Translations under genes and position numbers: made by a program
Notes under the pieces: generated by a model
What the model was told of the DNA's origin: nothing
What the model saw: the letters and a program-made list of their open reading frames with translations, nothing else
Databases searched by the model: none
In this document: positions 17,895-26,899 of the stretch, in pieces
Layout of the letters: every line of letters begins with the position of its first letter
Position numbering within the stretch: the stretch's first letter is position 1
NCBI RefSeq assembly: GCF_029870595.1
Contig: NZ_JAPDIR010000006.1
Location: 95,362-159,361, forward strand
Length of the DNA: 64,000 bases
Source: Sphingomonas sp. CBMAI 2297
GTDB lineage: Bacteria > Pseudomonadota > Alphaproteobacteria > Sphingomonadales > Sphingomonadaceae
Direction: 5' to 3'

Positions 17895-19267
17895 CAGGCA
17901 GGTGCCCTTTCCGCCAATGCCGCGACCACCGACCCAAGCCGCACGCCGTTCGACCCTTTTATGAGAACCGCGTCCCCCGCCTGGAGCATGTCGTCGAGCC
18001 TGCCCAGCGCGGTCACCGCGTCGGGCACATGGACGAAATCGACGCGCCCCTCAAGCGCCTCTGCGAGCGGAAGCATCGCTTCGCCGACGAGAATGGCATA
18101 ATCGACGCCCGCCGCCTCGATCGGGCCCGAAAGCTCGGCATGGAAGGCGGCCGAATGCACGCCGAGTTCGCGCATCTCGCCGAGCACCGCCAGCTTGCGG
18201 CCCTGCTCGTGCGCCAGCACTTCCAGCGTCGCGCGCATCGAGGCGGGATTGGCGTTGTAACTCTCGTCGATCACCAGCGCCTCGCCGCCGGCCGCCGGCA
18301 CCATGAGCCGCGCCCCACGCCCCGCCAGCCCGCCCAGCTCGGCGAGCGCGAGGCCCGCCAGCTCGAGATCGCCGCCCACGGCGTCGACGGCCGCGAGGAT
18401 CGCCATCGCGTTCGACACCCAGTGCGCGCCCGGCTGGGACAAGGTGAAGCTCAGCTCGCGCTGGCCGAAACGGGCCGTCACGAAAGTGGCGCCGGTGCGC
18501 GTGCGCATCGTCTCGACGGCGCGATAGTCGGCACCCTCCTTCAGGCCGAAGGTGACGATCTTCCCGGCATAGGGCCTCGCGGCTTCGATCAGCCGGTCGC
18601 GGTGCGGGCTGTCGAACGGGACGATCGCGGCGCCGCCCGGCTCCAGCCCCTGGAAGATCTCGCCCTTGGCGTCGGCGATCGCCTCCTCGCTCGCGAAGAA
18701 GCCCAGATGCGCCGGGGCGACGGTGGTGACGATCGCGACGTGCGGGCGCACCAGCCGGGTGAGCGCGGCCAGCTCGCCGGCATGGTTCATGCCCATCTCG
18801 AACACGCCATAGCGTGCCGTGCGCGGCATGCGCGCCAGGCTGAGCGGCACGCCGGTATGGTTGTTATAGCTCTTGACCGAGCGGTGCGCCTCGCCGGGCG
18901 CATTGCGATCGAGCGCTGCGAACAGCGCTTCCTTGGTGCCGGTCTTCCCGGCCGAGCCGGTGACGCCGATCACCTGGCCCCGCATCCGCCCGCGCGCCGC
19001 CGCGCCCAGCGCATCGAGTGCCGCGATCGTGTCCGCCACGGCCACATGCGGGTGCGGCGTGGGTTCGGAAACCAGCGCGCCGGCCGCGCCCTGCGCGAAT
19101 GCCTGGTCGAGATAGCGATGGCCGTCGGTGGCCTCGCCCTTCAGCGCAAGAAACAGGTCGCCCTGTCCCACTTCGCGGGAATCGAAGGTCACGCCCGAAG
19201 CCTCGAACGCGGCCGAGGCGGTGCCGCCGGTCGCCGCGGCGATCTCGTCTGCGGTCCACAGTCTCAC
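17894..19267 (-). CDS. murF: UDP-MurNAc-tripeptide--D-Ala-D-Ala ligase
   Basis: MurF adds the D-Ala-D-Ala dipeptide made by DdlB. The protein of about 457 residues starts near [15 protein letters not shown]. It carries [20 protein letters not shown], the P-loop [49 protein letters not shown] and [19 protein letters not shown]. The GTG at 19267 overlaps the murE stop (GTGA, 19264-19267) and is preferred; a GTG nine bases upstream (19276) is in frame. It is in the expected position between murE and mraY. Confidence 0.97.
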   Translation of the reverse strand: MRLWTADEIAAATGGTASAAFEASGVTFDSREVGQGDLFLALKGEATDGHRYLDQAFAQGAAGALVSEPTPHPHVAVADTIAALDALGAAARGRMRGQVIGVTGSAGKTGTKEALFAALDRNAPGEAHRSVKSYNNHTGVPLSLARMPRTARYGVFEMGMNHAGELAALTRLVRPHVAIVTTVAPAHLGFFASEEAIADAKGEIFQGLEPGGAAIVPFDSPHRDRLIEAARPYAGKIVTFGLKEGADYRAVETMRTRTGATFVTARFGQRELSFTLSQPGAHWVSNAMAILAAVDAVGGDLELAGLALAELGGLAGRGARLMVPAAGGEALVIDESYNANPASMRATLEVLAHEQGRKLAVLGEMRELGVHSAAFHAELSGPIEAAGVDYAILVGEAMLPLAEALEGRVDFVHVPDAVTALGRLDDMLQAGDAVLIKGSNGVRLGSVVAALAERAPA

Positions 19268-20679
19268 GCCGCGCACTCCCGCGCCACGGCGACGTCGTCG
19301 AAGGGCAGCACCATGTCGCCGACGATCTGGCCCTGTTCATGGCCCTTGCCGGCGACGAGCACGATATCCTCGCTTCCGGCCATGTCGATCGCCGCGCGGA
19401 TCGCCTCGCGCCGGCCGCCGATCTCGATCGCCTCGGGCGCGCCTTCCAGCACCTGGGCGCGGATCGCCGCCGGATCCTCGGAGCGCGGATTGTCGTCGGT
19501 CACGATCACCACGTCCGCGCCGGCCGCCGCGGCCTGACCCATCGGCGCGCGCTTGCCGGTGTCGCGGTCGCCGCCCGCGCCGAACACGATGATCAGCCGC
19601 CCCCCGGTATGCGGCTTGAGCGCCGCGATCGCCGCCTCCAGCGCGTCCGGCGTGTGCGCATAGTCGACATAGACCGGCGCGCCGAGCTTGGTGATCACCG
19701 CCCGCTCCAGGCGCCCGCGCACCGGCTGCAACCGGCTGAGATCGCTCAGCGTCTGGACGATGTCGCCGCCGGTCGCGATCACCAGCCCCGCCGCGACCAG
19801 CGCATTGGCGGCCTGATAGGCGCCGATCAGCGGCAGGTTCACCCGATAGGTCTCGCCGCCCGCCTCGATCGTCAGCCCCTGGCCGAGCAGCGTCGGATCG
19901 CGCGCGACCAGCTTGAGCGTTTCGCCATGCTCGCCCACGGTGACGAGCCGGTTGCCGCGCATCCGCGCCAGTTCCTCGACTCGCGGGCTGTGCGGATCGT
20001 CCGCCCACACCACCGCCACCCCGTCCGGATCCAGCACATCGGCGAACAGGCGCAGCTTGGCGTGGAAATAGGCGGCCATGTCGCCATGATAGTCGAGATG
20101 GTCGCGGCTGAGATTGGTGAACGCTGCCGCGCGCACCGGCAGGCCTTCGGTGCGATATTGCGACAGGCCGTGCGACGACGCCTCGAACGCGACATGGCTC
20201 ACGCCCTCGCGCGCCAGCCCGGCGACATTGGAGAGGAACGTGACGATATCGGGCGTGGTCAGCCCGGTGCTCACGGTATCGTCGGCGGTAGTGACGCCGA
20301 GCGTGCCGATCGAGGCGGCGTGGAACCCGCGCATCCGCCACAGCTGGCGCGTCATCTCCACGGTGGATGTCTTGCCGTTGGTGCCCGTCACCGCCACCGC
20401 AGTCGCCGGGAAGGGCGCGAAGAACCGTGCCGCCAGCCGGGCGAATTTCTCGCGCGGGTTCTCGTCGGCGATGTGCACCGCGCCCTCGACCCTGGCCCCC
20501 GGCCGCGCGACGATGGCGACGGCACCGGCCTTCACGGCGTCGGGAATGAAATCCTCGCCATTGAAGCGCGCGCCTTCGAACGCGCCGAATATGGTGCCGG
20601 GCGCCACCTTGCGGTGGTCGATGGCAAATCCGGTGACGACGGCGTCCCCCCCGCCTTCCGTCAGCGCGCCCAGTTTCAT
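19264..20679 (-). CDS. murE: UDP-MurNAc-L-Ala-D-Glu--2,6-diaminopimelate ligase
   Basis: MurE adds the third residue of the stem peptide. The 471-residue protein has the P-loop AVTGTNGKTSTVEM (about 97-110), FEASSHGLSQYR, NLSRDHLDYHGDM, and DYAHTPDALEAAI. The substrate signature is TDDNPRSEDPAAI; DNPR is the meso-diaminopimelate-selecting motif, so the wall is of the Gram-negative DAP type. Start and stop are both coupled: ATGA with ftsI (20676-20679) and GTGA with murF. Confidence 0.98.
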   Translation of the reverse strand: MKLGALTEGGGDAVVTGFAIDHRKVAPGTIFGAFEGARFNGEDFIPDAVKAGAVAIVARPGARVEGAVHIADENPREKFARLAARFFAPFPATAVAVTGTNGKTSTVEMTRQLWRMRGFHAASIGTLGVTTADDTVSTGLTTPDIVTFLSNVAGLAREGVSHVAFEASSHGLSQYRTEGLPVRAAAFTNLSRDHLDYHGDMAAYFHAKLRLFADVLDPDGVAVVWADDPHSPRVEELARMRGNRLVTVGEHGETLKLVARDPTLLGQGLTIEAGGETYRVNLPLIGAYQAANALVAAGLVIATGGDIVQTLSDLSRLQPVRGRLERAVITKLGAPVYVDYAHTPDALEAAIAALKPHTGGRLIIVFGAGGDRDTGKRAPMGQAAAAGADVVIVTDDNPRSEDPAAIRAQVLEGAPEAIEIGGRREAIRAAIDMAGSEDIVLVAGKGHEQGQIVGDMVLPFDDVAVARECAA

Positions 20680-22391
20680 TCGGGATCCTTCTTGTCGGCG
20701 TTCGGCCCTGCCCAGATCAGCGGCAGCAGCTCGCGCTCGTCGATGTCGCGATTGGCATCGGGCACCACGCCGAGCAGCGAGCCGGTGCGGCTCACCACCC
20801 GCGCGACCACGGGCGCCACCGTCCAGGCGGCGGTCGTGCGATAGACGCCGATCGAGGGGTTGGCTTTGGGCGAATCGAGCATGGCGATCATCACATAGCG
20901 CGGTGCGTCGATGGGGAAAGCCGCTGCGAAGGTCGAAACGTTGCGATGCTTGTCGTAACCACCTTCGCTCGCCGCCTCGGCGGTGCCGGTCTTGCCGGCG
21001 ATGCGGAAGCCGGCCGCCTCGCCCTTGCGGCCGGTGCCCTTGAGCACGATCAGGCGGAGCAGCTGGCGCATCCGGTCGCTCGTCGCCTGCTGGAGCACGC
21101 GCTTGCCCTCGGGCGGGCGTGCGGGATCGACCTTGCGCAGCGTCGCGGGGCGCAGGATTCCGCCATTGACCATCGCGGCATAGGCAGTGGCGAGGTGCAG
21201 CGGCGTCACCGCGATGCCATGGCCATAGGCCGTGGTCATCACCGTGATCCGCCCCCAGCTCGACGGCCAGAGCGGCTTGGCGCTGGCATCGAGCTCGATC
21301 TCGGGCTTCCGGTCGAAGCCGAAGCGGCGGAAGATCTCCTGCATCTTCTCCGCGCCCAGTTCGTCGGCGATGCGCGCGGTGGCGATGTTGGAGGAATAGA
21401 TCAGCGTCTCGGGGATGTTGAGCCAGCGAAACTGCTCGTCGCCCGGATCGTCATGGATCTTGAAGCGCCCCACCTGCAACGGCACGGTCGCGTCGAAGCG
21501 GCGCGACATCGAAGTGATCGTGCCGGTGTCGATCGCGGCGGCGACGGCGATCGGCTTGAAGGTCGATCCCAGCTCATAGACGCTCTGCGTCACGTTGTTG
21601 CGCGGCGGCGGGCCGGCGATCGCATTGGGATTGAAGGCGGGCAGCGAAGTCATCGCGATCACTTCGCCGGTCTGCACGTCGAGGATCACGCCCGCGGCGC
21701 CGCGCGCCTGAAGCTGCGTCATCGCCGTGCCCAGTTCGTTCTCCAGCGCCGCCTGTACCCGCAGGTCGAGCGACAGCGCCACCGGCTCGCCGCGGCGGGC
21801 GGGATCGCTGAGCTGCGCGTCGAGCACCCGCTCCATGCCGTAGCGGCCATGGCCGGTGCTATCGATATAGCCGAGCACGTGCGCGGCCAGCGTCGACTGC
21901 GGATAGAGCCGGTCGTTCTCGCGCTGGAACTCGATCGCCGGCTGGCCCAGCGCATTCACCGCGCCCACCAGCTCCGGCATGGCCCGGCGCTTCAGATAGG
22001 CGAAGCTGCCTCCGGACTTGAGCAGCGCGAAATAGCGCTCGGCGCTCTGATCGGGGATCAACTCGGCCAGCCGGTGCGCCAGCTCGGCCTTGTCGCCGAT
22101 CACCTGGTTGGGATGAATGGCGATCGTCCAGGAATCGATCGAGCGGGCGAGCGGCGCGCCGCGCCGGTCGGTGATGTCGCCGCGCGGCGGCACCAGGGTG
22201 GTGGCGATGTCGCGCGCGGTCGCCGGCTCCGCCCACAGCGCGAGCAGCGCCAGCTTGCCGATCACCACCAGCATGCCGAACCCGAACAGGATCGACAGGA
22301 TCATCAGCCGCACCTGGGCGGTGGCGACAAGCGCCTGACGGGCATCGCCCGTACGGCCCTTGCGGGCCGGCGGGGCGACGACGACGATCAA
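20676..22391 (-). CDS. ftsI: Septal transpeptidase FtsI (PBP3)
   Basis: FtsI is the class B penicillin-binding protein that crosslinks septal peptidoglycan with FtsW. The 571-residue protein has a short cytoplasmic tail, one membrane helix at about 29-52, a PBP dimer domain (VPPRGDITDRRGAPLARS), and a transpeptidase domain. The catalytic motifs are S276-T-F-K279, S333-S-N335 and K467-T-G469. The apparent start is a TTG sharing four bases (TTGA, 22388-22391) with the ftsL stop. The next start-like codons (GTG at codon 27, ATG at codon 30) would remove most of the cytoplasmic tail, so TTG is preferred though unusual. Confidence 0.96.
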   Translation of the reverse strand: MIVVVAPPARKGRTGDARQALVATAQVRLMILSILFGFGMLVVIGKLALLALWAEPATARDIATTLVPPRGDITDRRGAPLARSIDSWTIAIHPNQVIGDKAELAHRLAELIPDQSAERYFALLKSGGSFAYLKRRAMPELVGAVNALGQPAIEFQRENDRLYPQSTLAAHVLGYIDSTGHGRYGMERVLDAQLSDPARRGEPVALSLDLRVQAALENELGTAMTQLQARGAAGVILDVQTGEVIAMTSLPAFNPNAIAGPPPRNNVTQSVYELGSTFKPIAVAAAIDTGTITSMSRRFDATVPLQVGRFKIHDDPGDEQFRWLNIPETLIYSSNIATARIADELGAEKMQEIFRRFGFDRKPEIELDASAKPLWPSSWGRITVMTTAYGHGIAVTPLHLATAYAAMVNGGILRPATLRKVDPARPPEGKRVLQQATSDRMRQLLRLIVLKGTGRKGEAAGFRIAGKTGTAEAASEGGYDKHRNVSTFAAAFPIDAPRYVMIAMLDSPKANPSIGVYRTTAAWTVAPVVARVVSRTGSLLGVVPDANRDIDERELLPLIWAGPNADKKDPE

Positions 22392-22972
22392 CGGAGCGCC
22401 AGCTTCTCGCGCTGCGCCAGCTTCTTCAGATCATCGATGGTCGAGGTGCTGAGCACGCCCTTGTCCACCATCGCCACCGCGTGCCTGTCGGCCTTCTTCA
22501 TGAGGTCGTGAAGTTCCCTGTCCTGCTGCGCCACGCTCTTGCCCGACGGCGCCGGGGCGGAGCCCGGCTGGGGCGCCGGGGCCGCCTGCACCGGCGCTGC
22601 CGCCGCCGTCGCCACTGCTGCGACGGAGTGAGCCGCCGGCGCGCCGGCCGGAACGATCAGCGAAGCATTCTGGATCTGCGCGGGCTGGTCGAGGCTGGCC
22701 AGCGCCGTCTCGCTCGCCAGATACTGGCCAGGCGCCGGCGCGGCAAGCGCCAGCACATCGCCGTTCCAGCGCTCGATCTGGGCCAGGTTGGCACGCGTCT
22801 GGAACTCGGTCTCCAGCCCGCGAATATCCTTCCGCGCCTGCAGGATCGCGCCCTTCATCGCGTTGAGCTTGGCCTGCTCGGCCGCGCCGTGCGAATTGAC
22901 CATGTAGCACGCCGGCGCCACCACAACGGCGCAGAGGAGCCACCCCAGTCCCTTGAAGCTTTGAACCGCCAT
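22388..22972 (-). CDS. ftsL: FtsL-like cell division protein with long C-terminal extension
   Basis: The position between rsmH and ftsI, and the layout of a short cytoplasmic tail, one membrane helix (about 9-25, LGWLLCAVVVAPACYMV) and a periplasmic heptad-like helix (about 30-70, with GLETEFQTRANLAQIERWN), identify FtsL. In the divisome FtsL pairs with FtsB and activates FtsWI. At 194 residues it is longer than the roughly 100-120 typical of FtsL. The extra part is an Ala/Pro-rich linker (about 105-145) and a charged helical end (LHDLMKKADRHAVAM to the end). It starts one base after the rsmH stop. Confidence 0.85.
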   Translation of the reverse strand: MAVQSFKGLGWLLCAVVVAPACYMVNSHGAAEQAKLNAMKGAILQARKDIRGLETEFQTRANLAQIERWNGDVLALAAPAPGQYLASETALASLDQPAQIQNASLIVPAGAPAAHSVAAVATAAAAPVQAAPAPQPGSAPAPSGKSVAQQDRELHDLMKKADRHAVAMVDKGVLSTSTIDDLKKLAQREKLALR

Positions 22973-22973
22973 C

Positions 22974-23927
22974 TCACGCTACTCCTTCACTGGGCCACGG
23001 CGCCGCCGCGGTCCGCCGCGCCACGCGCAGCGTCGCCGAACGGGCACGCGGATTACGGGCAACCTCGTCATCGCCCGGCCGCACGGCCTTGGCGGGAGGC
23101 TCGAAACTGGGCTCGGCGCGCGGGCCGATCGCCGGGCGGTGGCGCGAGCCGGCGGGCTCGCTGCCGCTGCGCTCGCGCAGGAAGCGCTTCACCAGGCGAT
23201 CCTCCAGGCTGTGGAAAGTCACTACCGCCAGCCGGCCGCCGGGCTTGAGCACCCGCTCGGCCGCGGCCAGCCCTTCGGCCAGCTCGTCGAGCTCGCGATT
23301 GATGAAGATGCGCACTGCCTGGAACGTCCGGGTCGAGGGGTCCTTCTTGTCATGCGGCTTGTGGCCGAGCGCGCGGCGGACGACATTGGCGAGATCGGTG
23401 GTCGTCTCGAGCGGCCGGGCGCGCACGATCGCGCTCGCGACGCGGCGGGCGCGCGGCTCCTCGCCATATTGATAGAGTATATCGGCGATCTCGCTCTCGT
23501 CGGCCGAGTTGAGCCATTCCGCCGCGGTCATCCCCTCGCCCGCCATGCGCATGTCGAGTGGCCCCTCCTGCTGGAAGGAGAAGCCGCGCTCGGCCTGGTC
23601 GAGCTGCATCGACGAGACGCCGATGTCCATCGTCACGCCGTCGACGGGCACCAGGCCGCGGCGCGCGAGCTCGCCCTCCAGCTGGCTGAACGGCGCTTCG
23701 ATCAGGATCAGCCGGCCATCCGCATGGGAGACGAGAGTTTGGCCGCCCTCGATCGCACGGGGGTCGCGATCGAAGGCGGCCACCTCGGCACCCCGCTCGA
23801 GGATGGCGTTGGTGTAGCCGCCGGCACCGAACGTGCAGTCGACATGGCGCTCGCCGGGCACAGGGGCGAGGCCGTCGACCACTTCGTCGAGCAGCACGGG
23901 GATATGCGGCTGGGTCGGGGAGCTCAC
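22974..23927 (-). CDS. rsmH: 16S rRNA (cytosine(1402)-N4)-methyltransferase
   Basis: RsmH (MraW) methylates N4 of C1402 in 16S rRNA using SAM. The 317-residue protein shows [18 protein letters not shown], the SAM-binding [17 protein letters not shown], and [19 protein letters not shown]. It also has [17 protein letters not shown] and the C-terminal [19 protein letters not shown]. The GTG start shares four bases with the mraZ stop (23924-23927). The gene is in the canonical second position of the cluster. Confidence 0.97.
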   Translation of the reverse strand: MSSPTQPHIPVLLDEVVDGLAPVPGERHVDCTFGAGGYTNAILERGAEVAAFDRDPRAIEGGQTLVSHADGRLILIEAPFSQLEGELARRGLVPVDGVTMDIGVSSMQLDQAERGFSFQQEGPLDMRMAGEGMTAAEWLNSADESEIADILYQYGEEPRARRVASAIVRARPLETTTDLANVVRRALGHKPHDKKDPSTRTFQAVRIFINRELDELAEGLAAAERVLKPGGRLAVVTFHSLEDRLVKRFLRERSGSEPAGSRHRPAIGPRAEPSFEPPAKAVRPGDDEVARNPRARSATLRVARRTAAAPWPSEGVA

Positions 23928-24409
23928 AGCGTCACTCCCTTGGCCTGGCACAGATATTCGCAGATCTCGCGCAGCATGGGATCCGCCTGCGCGTCGTTCA
24001 TCAGGCGCTCCGGCGCCCAGATGTCGAAGGTCTCGCCGCTGCCGTAGAACAGCGCCCATTTCTGGATGCCCGCCTTCATGCGGAAGAAGGGCGGGATCAC
24101 GAAGCGGCCGCTATCGTCGTACGGCGCCTTCTCGACCTGGCCGAAGGCGCGGCGCTTGGCCCGGTAATCGGCCTCCTCGCCGCGATCGGCGGCCTGCTGC
24201 TCCTTGCGGTCGATCCGCTCGTACTTCTCCTTGGACCAGGAGAGGTCGTGCGCCGACAGGCACGGATCATAGGGGTGCAGGCCCACGACGATCTGGCGGA
24301 TGTCGGAATTGCGCTCGGCGGCGTTGCGCAGGTCGGCGGGGATGGCGACGCGGCCCTTCTGGTCCACCGCCTGGAGCGCAAATCCCTCGAAGAGCTCCCT
24401 GTCCACCAC
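23924..24409 (-). CDS. mraZ: Transcriptional regulator MraZ
   Basis: MraZ is a double SpoVT/AbrB-fold DNA-binding protein that represses its own dcw operon in bacteria where this has been studied. The 161-residue protein carries both copies of the fold's signature: [17 protein letters not shown] near residue 15 and [17 protein letters not shown] near 100. A charged helical connector ([18 protein letters not shown]) lies between. Two GTG codons in tandem (24409 and 24406) can start it; neither has a strong ribosome binding site. Two TGGG boxes about 170 bases upstream are candidate targets. Confidence 0.95.
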   Translation of the reverse strand: MVDRELFEGFALQAVDQKGRVAIPADLRNAAERNSDIRQIVVGLHPYDPCLSAHDLSWSKEKYERIDRKEQQAADRGEEADYRAKRRAFGQVEKAPYDDSGRFVIPPFFRMKAGIQKWALFYGSGETFDIWAPERLMNDAQADPMLREICEYLCQAKGVTL

Positions 24410-24516
24410 GCCAATACCCCAATGGGCACAGCTTTCCCGTCTCCGGAATCAGCCCCCACGGCCGGGCCCGGCGCTTAAAATGACGGTGAAAAGGGTGTGC
24501 CCCCTTTAAGCATCTC

Positions 24517-24545
24517 GTTTTACCAACAAGCGCTCGGGGATACAA
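24517..24545 (-). promoter_or_regulatory. Possible dcw promoter upstream of mraZ
   Basis: On the minus strand TTGTAT (24545-24540) is followed after 17 bases by TAAAAC (24522-24517). This is a partial match to housekeeping -35 and -10 boxes in a locally AT-rich stretch. It would give a 5' leader of about 100 bases. The TGGG boxes lie roughly 35 bases upstream of its -35. The match is only partial, so this is tentative. Confidence 0.3.
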
Positions 24546-24576
24546 CGGGAGAATTGGGGATAGGGCGGGAATTTGC

Positions 24577-24590
24577 CCCACCAAGCCCCA
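24577..24590 (-). promoter_or_regulatory. Candidate MraZ boxes
   Basis: On the minus strand TGGGGCTTGGTGGG contains two TGGG units starting exactly ten bases apart (24590 and 24580). MraZ sites in other bacteria are TGGG-type direct repeats with ten-base spacing, normally two or three units. A third in-phase unit is not present. Position upstream of mraZ supports autoregulation. Confidence 0.5.
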
Positions 24591-24609
24591 ATTCCAGGCC
24601 ATGTTTTAC

Positions 24610-24642
24610 TTAGAATCGGCTTTTGTTCTTCTTTTGTTTCAT
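24610..24642 (-). CDS. 10-codon mini-ORF with perfect Shine-Dalgarno in the mraZ leader
   Basis: GGAGG (24652-24648) sits five bases before an ATG at 24642 that opens a ten-codon frame, MKQKKNKSRF, closed by TAA at 24612-24610. The stretch is AT-rich and uses AAA codons, unlike the genes around it. It lies about 200 bases upstream of mraZ and upstream of the TGGG boxes. It could be a leader peptide, the remnant of a small gene, or coincidence. It is too short to judge by sequence alone. Confidence 0.3.
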   Translation of the reverse strand: MKQKKNKSRF

Positions 24643-25007
24643 AAACACCTCCGTAAATGAACCCAATCGCTACGGATAATTCCGGAAAGTGGGGCGCCAT
24701 CCCGCCCGATCCCGGGAAATCGCCAAGTGCCGCAAATTACTCGCTTTTCCTGCTCCGCGCCTAGCAGGCCCCCATTCGCCCGGCCAGCACCGGCGCCTGC
24801 AAGAAATCGCAGAAATCCCGCGAGTCGCCGTGAAAACCGGCGCGCGCAATCAGTTTCCTCGGGATTCAAGGTGTTTCGGGCAGGGCTTGCAAGGAAATTG
24901 TGGATAGCTGAGCCGCCCATGCCCGCTTCGTCACCGCGGGGCGAAGAATCCAGGTGATGTCCATGCGCCGGTGGGGCCAAATCCCCGGGCCGCACGGGCA
25001 TCGGAAA
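24643..25007. other. Non-coding leader region upstream of mraZ
   Basis: I find no credible gene here. The first hundred bases are noticeably AT-richer than the window average, which fits a promoter-bearing region. The frames that stay open across it have compositions typical of chance ORFs. A weak CCCGC/GCGGG inverted repeat near 24925-24945 could end the transcript of the downstream-facing 25008-25337 gene. Confidence 0.5.
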
Positions 25008-25337
25008 TCAGCGTGCCTCGCCGTTCTGCTGGGCTTCCTGCTGCCGGCGCGCGATCGCGGCGGCGTCGACCTTTTCGGTCGAGGTGGTGCTGGGCGCGGC
25101 GCCCAGCTCGGCGAGCGGCTCTTCCTTGGTCTTTTCGCCAAGCGAGTTGCCCGGGGCAGTCATGTTGGCAACGACGGCCGAGTTGGAAGCGCCGACCGCG
25201 GAGACCGGCATGTCGTTCGCACGCCACGCGACGACCGCGCTCGCCAGCACGATCAGCACCGTAACCACGGCGAGCCCCGTCAGACCAACGTAGATACGTT
25301 GCATCGTCTGGGCAGTATCAGGCGAACCCACGCTCAT
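25008..25337 (-). CDS. Small single-pass membrane protein, uncharacterised
   Basis: This 109-residue protein has one membrane helix at about 17-38 (VGLTGLAVVTVLIVLASAVVAW) after a short polar N-terminus. The rest is polar and low complexity, rich in Ala, Glu and Thr, ending in a charged helix (AAAIARRQQEAQQNGEAR). This looks like a bitopic inner-membrane protein with a periplasmic tail. An internal ATG at 25304 would still keep the helix. No family is recognised. It stands between mraZ and the cysteine synthase gene on the same strand. Confidence 0.7.
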   Translation of the reverse strand: MSVGSPDTAQTMQRIYVGLTGLAVVTVLIVLASAVVAWRANDMPVSAVGASNSAVVANMTAPGNSLGEKTKEEPLAELGAAPSTTSTEKVDAAAIARRQQEAQQNGEAR

Positions 25338-25388
25338 ATCTGTTGCATAAATGTAACGCCGAACTGCCCCGTTGCCAAGATGGGGCGT

Positions 25389-26381
25389 TCACTCCCGTGC
25401 GAGCCACTCCGGGACCGGCAATCCCTTGGATGCGAGCCATTCCGCATTGTAGAGCGTTGATAGATAACGAAAACCAGTGTCGCACAGGATTGTCGCTACT
25501 CGCTTGCCCGGTCCCAGCTCGCGCGCCAGCCGCACCGCGCCGGCCACGTTGATTCCCGAGGACAGGCCCAGGCAGAGCCCCTCTTCCTTGAGCAGCCGCT
25601 CGACCCATTCCAGCCCCTCCTCGTCGGAGATGCGGAACTGCGCGTCGATCGGCGCGCCCTCGAGATTGCCGGTGATCCGCCCCTGGCCGATCCCCTCGGC
25701 GACCGAGCTGCCCTCAGCCTTCAGCTCGCCGCATGCATAATAGCTGTAGAGCGCCGCGCCGTGCGGGTCGCTGAGCGCGATGCGGACATTCTCGTCCCGC
25801 GCCTTGAGCCCCAGCCCCACGCCCGCAATCGTGCCGCCGGTGCCCGCCGCGCAGGTGAACCCGTCGATCCGCCCGTCCATCTGCGCCCAGATCTCTTCGG
25901 CGGTGCCGACGATATGGGCCTTGCGGTTGGCGGTATTGTCGAACTGGTTGGCCCAGATCGCGTTGGGCGTCTCCTCGGCGATCCGCCGGGACGTGTGGAC
26001 GAAATGCCCCGGGTTCGAATAGGGCGCCGCCGGCACCAGCACCAGCTCGGCGCCGAGCGCGCGCAACGTGTCCATCTTCTCGCGGCTCTGCGTCTCGGGC
26101 ATCACGATGATCGTGCGATAGCCCTTGGCGTTGGCGACCAGCGCCAGGCCGATGCCGGTATTGCCCGCCGTCCCCTCGACGATGCAGCCGCCGGGCCCGA
26201 TCAGGCCGCGCTCCTCAGCATCCTTGACGATGAACAGCGCCGCCCGGTCCTTCACCGACGCGCCGGGATTCGCGAACTCGCACTTGCCGTAGATCTCGCA
26301 GCCCGTGGCTTCGCTCGGCCCCTTCAGGCGCACCAGGGGCGTGTTGCCGATCAGTGCCAGCGTATCGGATGTCGAATGCAT
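25389..26381 (-). CDS. cysK: Cysteine synthase A-type enzyme
   Basis: This is a 330-residue PLP enzyme of the cysteine synthase family, which makes L-Cys from O-acetylserine and sulfide. It starts MHSTSDTLALIGNTPLVRLK. The PLP lysine lies in EFANPGASVKDRAAL, and the phosphate and substrate loop reads VEGTAGNTGIGLALVA, with TAGNTG where many CysK have TSGNTG. GTGGTIAGVG binds the PLP phosphate. The ATG at 26381 gives the conserved N-terminus; a longer in-frame start at 26420 adds non-conserved residues. Fine assignment between CysK and related beta-substituting enzymes is less sure than the fold. Confidence 0.88.
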   Translation of the reverse strand: MHSTSDTLALIGNTPLVRLKGPSEATGCEIYGKCEFANPGASVKDRAALFIVKDAEERGLIGPGGCIVEGTAGNTGIGLALVANAKGYRTIIVMPETQSREKMDTLRALGAELVLVPAAPYSNPGHFVHTSRRIAEETPNAIWANQFDNTANRKAHIVGTAEEIWAQMDGRIDGFTCAAGTGGTIAGVGLGLKARDENVRIALSDPHGAALYSYYACGELKAEGSSVAEGIGQGRITGNLEGAPIDAQFRISDEEGLEWVERLLKEEGLCLGLSSGINVAGAVRLARELGPGKRVATILCDTGFRYLSTLYNAEWLASKGLPVPEWLARE

Positions 26382-26550
26382 GGCCGCTAGATGGAGCGCT
26401 TTCCGCCGCGCCGCAAGCAAGCGCTGGCAGGGCGCGGCGAAGCCGGGCTTTCCGCCTTTACGGAACCCTTATGCCCGCGCCCCAAAATCCGTCTCGAAGC
26501 TTAACGGGCAAGCCCCCTATCTCTCGCTTCGTTCCACTCGGGGAGTGCAT

Positions 26551-26754
26551 ATGGTTTCCCATTCCGAACATGTCCTGCGCGTCGGCCAGGACAGCCAGGG
26601 CCACTGGGTCGTGCAGGAAGAAGGCGGGCTGCTCGAAGGCCTGTTCCGTTCGCGCGAGGCGGCGGTTCGCTTCGCGCTGTCCGAATGCCGGGCCTTTCCC
26701 GGCGCGCGCATGGTGCTCGCCACCGCGCCGCTCCGCTCGATCCTGTCGCACTGA
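26551..26754 (+). CDS. Small hypothetical protein, possibly DUF2188-like
   Basis: This 67-residue protein has an ATG start and GGGGAG seven bases upstream, a good ribosome binding site. The sequence reads HVLRVGQDSQGHWVVQEEGG and then LFRSREAAVRFALSECRAF. That is a beta-strand, Trp, beta-strand, helix layout reminiscent of the small DUF2188 fold. No catalytic motif is seen. It precedes another small plus-strand gene by about 150 bases. The family match is tentative. Confidence 0.65.
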   Translation: MVSHSEHVLRVGQDSQGHWVVQEEGGLLEGLFRSREAAVRFALSECRAFPGARMVLATAPLRSILSH

Positions 26755-26899
26755 TGTCCGGCCATGACCGCGCATCTCGCGCGCACGCTCGCCCCGATCG
26801 CGCCGCTCCGCCTGCCGTGCGGCGAGGCGCCTCACCCCATCGCCGGATTTCGGGATCCCTGTCACTGAGGATCCGGCCCACCAGCCAGGAGAAGGATCG

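Noticed and set aside
24506..24700. 64-codon frame in the mraZ leader overlapping the mini-ORF and the TGGG boxes
   Set aside because: No ribosome binding site precedes its start, and its sequence has no recognisable features. It crosses the probable promoter.
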